Shown here piece by piece: positions 60,443-64,000 of a DNA stretch of 64,000 nt. This DNA comes from Pedobacter sp. PF22-3 (GTDB lineage: Bacteria; Bacteroidota; Bacteroidia; Sphingobacteriales; Sphingobacteriaceae). The notes beneath the pieces were generated by a model, which was given only the letters and a program-made list of their open reading frames with translations, searched no databases and was not told where the DNA came from. The position numbers and the translations under genes are program-made. Position 1 is the stretch's first letter. Each line of letters begins with the position of its first letter. Location: positions 62,001 through 126,000 of the forward strand of contig NZ_JAPIVP010000004.1 of NCBI RefSeq assembly GCF_026239555.1, written 5' to 3'.

Positions 60443-61237
60443 ATGGAAAATCAATTTAATTACAACAATGAACTTCAAGGTAAAATTGCCTTGGTAACCG
60501 GTGGAACAAAAGGAGCCGGAAAAGCAATTGCAGAAAGACTGTTACAAGCTGGGGCAACCGTTATAATTAGCGCAAGAAATGCACCTGAAAATGAAAACAG
60601 CAACCTGCATTTTATATCAGCTGATTTAAGTAAAGCAGAAGGAACAGAAAAATTAATCAGCGAATTGATGTCCACTTATGGAAGGCTGGATATCCTGGTG
60701 AACAATCTTGGTTCTTCAACAACACCAGCCGGTGGATTCTCTGTGTTATCAGATGAAGATTGGGAATCAACCCTGCAAGCTAATTTGCTTGCTCCGGTGA
60801 GACTTGACAGAGGATTTTTACCACAGATGGTGGATAGAAAAAGCGGCGTTATTATTCACATCGCATCCATTCAGGGTAAATTACCGCTCTACGACTCTAC
60901 TTTGCCTTATGCCGCTTCAAAAGCCGCATTGAGAAACTACAGTAAAAGTTTATCGAACGAAGTTACCCCTAAGGGCGTTCGGGTACTCACGGTTTCTCCA
61001 GGCTGGATCAACACAACAGCATCGGAAGCCTGGCTGGGCGAAATTGCTAGAAACGCAAACGGTACTGTAGAAGAAGCGCAGCAAAGTGTAATGGATGCCT
61101 TGGGTGGAATACCTTTCGGAAGACCTTCCGAACCTGAAGAAATAGCCGAGTTGGTTGGCTTTCTTGTTTCGCCAAGAGCCCGCTATTTAACAGGAACTGA
61201 ATTTATAATCGATGGCGGTACAGTGCCAACCATTTAA
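60443..61237 (+). CDS. Short-chain dehydrogenase/reductase
   Basis: 264 residues from the ATG at 60443; a TTG 21 bases earlier is in frame. It has the NAD(P) site VTGGTKGAGKAIAERL, NNLG, and the active site IASIQ ... YAASKAA (Tyr-x3-Lys). Substrate unknown. It is followed after 23 bases by an NTF2-like protein. The divergent HxlR regulator suggests induction by a reactive carbonyl or similar. Confidence 0.92.
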   Translation: MENQFNYNNELQGKIALVTGGTKGAGKAIAERLLQAGATVIISARNAPENENSNLHFISADLSKAEGTEKLISELMSTYGRLDILVNNLGSSTTPAGGFSVLSDEDWESTLQANLLAPVRLDRGFLPQMVDRKSGVIIHIASIQGKLPLYDSTLPYAASKAALRNYSKSLSNEVTPKGVRVLTVSPGWINTTASEAWLGEIARNANGTVEEAQQSVMDALGGIPFGRPSEPEEIAELVGFLVSPRARYLTGTEFIIDGGTVPTI

Positions 61238-61260
61238 TTAATCATAAAAAATATAATCCG

Positions 61261-61578
61261 ATGAATTTACCACACATTATCTCAAAATTAGTAAAAGCAC
61301 AAAACGATTTTGATAGTGCAGCCTATGCCAGTTGTTTTGCTGAAAATGCAGCAGTATTTGATGAAGGCAAAACCCATAACGGAAAAGCAGAAATTGAAAA
61401 CTGGATTGATAAGGCCAACAAAGAATATCATGCCATTATGGAGCCAGTAGATTATGACGAAAAGGAAGATATGCTATCGGCGAAAACTTCAGGAAATTTT
61501 CCGGGTAGTCCGATCGTTTTGAAATATCACTTTAAATTATCCGGGGAATATATTCAATCGCTGAAAGTTACGGGTTAA
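61261..61578 (+). CDS. NTF2-like (SnoaL-type) small protein
   Basis: 105 residues with a cone-fold pattern: helix FDSAAYASCFAENAAVFDEG, then beta strands with VLKYHFKLSGEYIQSLKV. Such proteins are small enzymes or binding proteins of varied function. Partner of the SDR in a two-gene operon that ends at the hairpin at 61621-61641. Confidence 0.85.
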   Translation: MNLPHIISKLVKAQNDFDSAAYASCFAENAAVFDEGKTHNGKAEIENWIDKANKEYHAIMEPVDYDEKEDMLSAKTSGNFPGSPIVLKYHFKLSGEYIQSLKVTG

Positions 61579-61620
61579 TACTTAAATTAAGCTGAACAAA
61601 ACCAACCTTTTGATGATTGG

Positions 61621-61641
61621 TAAGGCAACAATAATGCCTTA
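61621..61641 (+). terminator. Hairpin after the NTF2-like gene
   Basis: TAAGGCA and TGCCTTA enclose ACAATAA, and a T-run follows at 61646-61651. It is 42 bases past the stop codon. Confidence 0.6.
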
Positions 61642-61712
61642 AGCAATTTTTAGAATGCCTTAGGCTTAATTTTATGAATGAGTAAAAAGAGGCTGTATCA
61701 TAAAATTAAAAT

Positions 61713-61897
61713 TTGCATACTGAGGGATAATTTATTGCGTAAAATTAATATGATTGACAGATAAATTTTAATTAGGTAATATCCCTTAAGAGATCGTCAT
61801 TCCCAACTTGATTGGGAATCTTAATGCGAACGTTTTAAGATTCCCGCATACGCGAGAATGACGACCTCACTAGTGGATTCTGTCAATGGTAGTTTAC
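61713..61897. repeat. Composite repeat, copy 2 (reverse orientation)
   Basis: On the minus strand it reads CTACCATTGACAGAATCC, then a hairpin of the CGTCATTCCC family, then CTGTCAATCATATTAATTTT and CAATAAATTATCCCTCAG. The flanks match 40955-41182 closely, but the hairpin inside belongs to a different family. Confidence 0.7.
61795..61863. repeat. Palindromic GTCAT element, CGTCATTCCC family
   Basis: It runs CGTCATTCCCAACTTGATTG, GGAATCTTAATG, turn, TTTAAGATTCCCGC, GCGAGAATGACG. It is the core of the composite repeat copy 2. Confidence 0.8.
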
Positions 61898-62099
61898 CAA
61901 ATTTCGGAAAAGTAGTAGAAGAACCTCCTTCAAATGCACAGAAATTCTTTCGATACTTCGTGAAGCTCAGTACACGCTAAGTACAACGTGACGAATCAGA
62001 CGTGAAGTTACAAAGATGATATAGCCTTTTTTTTTGATAAATTACTGATGAATAATTAGTTAAATTACCACTGGAGTGATTCAGTCATTACCCTGGTTG

Positions 62100-63011
62100 C
62101 TATTTTTTTAAATACGTCATGATTGTTTCATATATGCCTGACGAATTTTCTTCAAACATAAAATGACCGGTATTTTCCAGATTCACCAGTTGATAATTTT
62201 CGGCTATCATTGGTAAACTATACTGATAAAAACCGGAAGATACGTTACTGGCTATACCTAAAACAGGCATATTTAACTTCGAATAATTTTTGGCATCGGC
62301 TATATCCTGGTTAAAAGCCTGGTACCAGCCATTAGAAGCGCGGATACGCTCTGGCTGATTGTAAACGGATGCATATACATCCCTTTCAAAATCAGGCATC
62401 TTTGAACTGTCTACCATCACGTAATCGAAAAGCCAGTCGAGTAGGTAGCGATAACGTCTCTCCAGTAATTTTTCAGGCAGTTCTTTGACTTGATTAAAAC
62501 TCATCCACCAGGTATAGGTCTGTTGGTGATCTATTTTTTCTCCAAAAGCTCCCGGAGGCGGCATCAGTTTCATTTGCATCATTCCTTCATTGGGATGCAG
62601 GCCATCCGCCAGGATCAGGCGTTCCACCATATCCGGATAATTATGCGCCAGGCTGGCTGCTACCATACCGCCGATATCATGGCCTAATACGTGCGCTTTA
62701 CTGATACCCAACAGCGCCATTAACTTGTACACATCAGTAGCCATTGTTTTTTTGTCATAGCCTGATGTTGGTGTTGCCGAGCTGCCCATACCACGAATAT
62801 CTATTACGATAACCCTGAAATGATCAGCCAATGGCAGCGCGACAGAACGATAGGAATACCAGGTTTGCGGCCAGCCGGGCAGGCAGATCAATACCGGACC
62901 TTTGCCACCACTATCTACAAAGTGCAGCTGCGTTCCATTCACTTCCATTATCTGACTGGTAAAGCCGGGCCAATGTTTTATAAGCTGCGCATCGCTATAT
63001 ACCTGTTCCAT
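62100..63011 (-). CDS. Alpha/beta hydrolase (epoxide hydrolase/dehalogenase-like)
   Basis: 303 residues. LPGWPQTWYSYR is the oxyanion region, GHDIGG holds an Asp nucleophile (epoxide hydrolase/haloalkane dehalogenase class, not the Ser esterase class), and the C-terminal NTGHFMFEE supplies the catalytic His. It overlaps the upstream NmrA-type gene by 17 bases, so the two form one operon. Substrate unknown. Confidence 0.9.
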   Translation of the reverse strand: MEQVYSDAQLIKHWPGFTSQIMEVNGTQLHFVDSGGKGPVLICLPGWPQTWYSYRSVALPLADHFRVIVIDIRGMGSSATPTSGYDKKTMATDVYKLMALLGISKAHVLGHDIGGMVAASLAHNYPDMVERLILADGLHPNEGMMQMKLMPPPGAFGEKIDHQQTYTWWMSFNQVKELPEKLLERRYRYLLDWLFDYVMVDSSKMPDFERDVYASVYNQPERIRASNGWYQAFNQDIADAKNYSKLNMPVLGIASNVSSGFYQYSLPMIAENYQLVNLENTGHFMFEENSSGIYETIMTYLKK

Positions 63012-63921
63012 TTTGTGCTATTTTGTTGTTGTTTATTTCGTGAAGTGTTGTTTCTGCCGCTTGCCAGCTTAAGCCAGTATACCGGTTGTTGTCAAGTATA
63101 TGATGATGTGCAGCAAACATGCTGTAGAGATATTGCATCTGCTGCCATTGCGGATACAACTGCTTTTCCCCATCGGGATTTTCTGTCCGTAACTTTTGAA
63201 TGTAAGCCGAGAATTGTTCCAGCGTACCTTGTTCTTTTAATTCGAAATGTTCCCCAAAAATGCGTCCGGCGAGCACAGCCAGTTCATTCGGGCTAATCTG
63301 GAAACCTGCAATGCGGAGAAATCGTGGCGCATCATCATCCAATGCAGCATATGCAGTGAAAGCGGCTGTATCTTCTATAGTAGTGAAGTCGATCTGCCAA
63401 TCTGCTTTCTCCGAATAGTAGGTAATGGTCTTTGCTTTTGTATCCAGGAGTGGAATATCATACTGCAAAACATAGGCAAAAGCACCGTTAAATACTGAAG
63501 TAGCACGGATGTTGCTAGTTTCCAGTACGGACTGAAACTCCTTACGCAGGTCAAAATTCCTGTTTTCGCCCTGCTGTAGTTGGGTAAAATCTGTACAAAA
63601 ATCGGATGGGATAAAGCGTGGAACGCCCGCCTGTACGGCAGCCTGAAGCAATTGGCTTTGTGCCGTTACAATCACCTCGCGTAAGCCTGCAAGTACCGAT
63701 ACCACACAAGAAACACCTTTACAAGCCGATACCAAGCCAGTTTCATCTTCAAAACGAACCGCTATAACCTCTACTCCTAATTTAAGCAGTTCATTTATCT
63801 TCTCCTGATTACTTTCTTCTCTCACCAAGGCTCGTACACTAGCGCCATTTTTGATTAAATGTTTGCATAATCTGCCTCCAAGGTCGCCAGTAGCGCCTGC
63901 AACTAAAATCATATTATTCAT
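62995..63921 (-). CDS. NmrA-type NAD(P)-binding protein
   Basis: 308 residues. The N-terminus ILVAGATGDLGGRLCKHLIK is an atypical-SDR dinucleotide site, and ALVREESNQEK and FIPSDFCTDF follow as in NmrA/isoflavone-reductase-like proteins. It may act as an NADP-sensing redox protein or a reductase. It is the first gene of a pair with the hydrolase. Promoter at 63943-63950. Confidence 0.88.
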   Translation of the reverse strand: MNNMILVAGATGDLGGRLCKHLIKNGASVRALVREESNQEKINELLKLGVEVIAVRFEDETGLVSACKGVSCVVSVLAGLREVIVTAQSQLLQAAVQAGVPRFIPSDFCTDFTQLQQGENRNFDLRKEFQSVLETSNIRATSVFNGAFAYVLQYDIPLLDTKAKTITYYSEKADWQIDFTTIEDTAAFTAYAALDDDAPRFLRIAGFQISPNELAVLAGRIFGEHFELKEQGTLEQFSAYIQKLRTENPDGEKQLYPQWQQMQYLYSMFAAHHHILDNNRYTGLSWQAAETTLHEINNNKIAQNGTGI

Positions 63922-63942
63922 TGTTCTTTCTTATTTAGATCA

Positions 63943-63950
63943 CAAAACTA
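63943..63950 (-). promoter_or_regulatory. -7 box of the NmrA-hydrolase operon
   Basis: TAGTTTTG on the minus strand is a full TAnnTTTG match, 21 bases before the ATG. No TTTG is at the ideal -33 distance; a TTGAC lies 14 bases upstream. Confidence 0.5.
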
Positions 63951-63972
63951 TGCCCATTGAAAGTCAATCGAA

Positions 63973-63986
63973 CTACCATTTGGTAG
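63973..63986. promoter_or_regulatory. Palindromic operator CTACCA-TT-TGGTAG
   Basis: A perfect 6+2+6 palindrome just upstream of the NmrA promoter. This form is common for TetR-family repressor sites, so a regulator gene may lie beyond the right edge. Confidence 0.5.
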
Positions 63987-64000
63987 ATAATACAATTAGC

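Noticed and set aside
62820..63296. 158-codon plus-strand frame, Cys-rich
   Set aside because: It is antisense to the well-supported hydrolase and NmrA genes, which overlap by 17 bases in normal operon fashion.

Overview
The window looks like chromosome from a Bacteroidota bacterium of the Sphingobacteriaceae type (Pedobacter-like). The evidence is the low-to-moderate GC, promoters of the TAnnTTTG (-7) / TTTG (-33) form, TonB receptors with a carboxypeptidase-like N-terminal domain, DUF3667 and DUF1543 proteins, and hairpin-rich spacers. The genus is an inference from gene content and not a database result. I see no rRNA, tRNA, CRISPR array or intact insertion sequence.

Layout. (1) 1-5495: an FtsX-type ABC permease (cut by the left edge), its ATPase and an HlyD adaptor, divergent from an NtrC-type response regulator and a histidine kinase. 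A sigma-54 promoter and paired upstream sites lie between them. (2) 5580-12900: carbon storage, with a fused trehalose-phosphate synthase/phosphatase, a GH15 hydrolase, glgC and glgA. (3) 13420-24175: assimilatory sulfate reduction. One long leftward operon runs from a HEPN-tailed sulfite reductase through SUMT, a siroheme dehydrogenase/TSUP permease fusion, APS-type cysH and cysD to cysN. It is preceded by a 23-residue leader peptide with four consecutive Cys codons and a terminator hairpin. A second, active-site-substituted SUMT has the same 38-bp promoter, and an Rrf2 regulator sits next door. (4) 24392-38373: a metallophosphoesterase, then a hydroxamate siderophore locus (TonB receptor divergent from decarboxylase, NIS synthetase-acyltransferase fusion, N-monooxygenase and second NIS synthetase), then an M23 peptidase and a FAD protein. 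(5) 39124-49130: small conserved proteins, a second TonB-receptor/PepSY uptake operon, a TetR-controlled DUF3667 operon, and a membrane-bound winged-helix regulator with a divergent secreted protein. (6) 49355-57499: a fucose-type sugar oxidation operon that carries a deletion scar of a FucP permease, an AraC regulator, a multi-PAS/GAF kinase, a sigma factor and a GH29 fucosidase. (7) 57715-64000: an OmpR-type two-component system with 11-bp tandem sites upstream, HxlR/SDR/NTF2-like genes, and an NmrA/alpha-beta hydrolase pair.

Spacers are full of palindromic elements. At least four families share GTCAT...ATGAC ends and an inner AAGATT core, and one larger composite repeat occurs twice with a different hairpin inserted. 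The strongest candidate for undescribed biology is the sulfur-assimilation control unit at 22992-23192 (Cys-codon leader peptide, terminator and shared operator) together with the diverged SUMT paralogue at 13420-14214.
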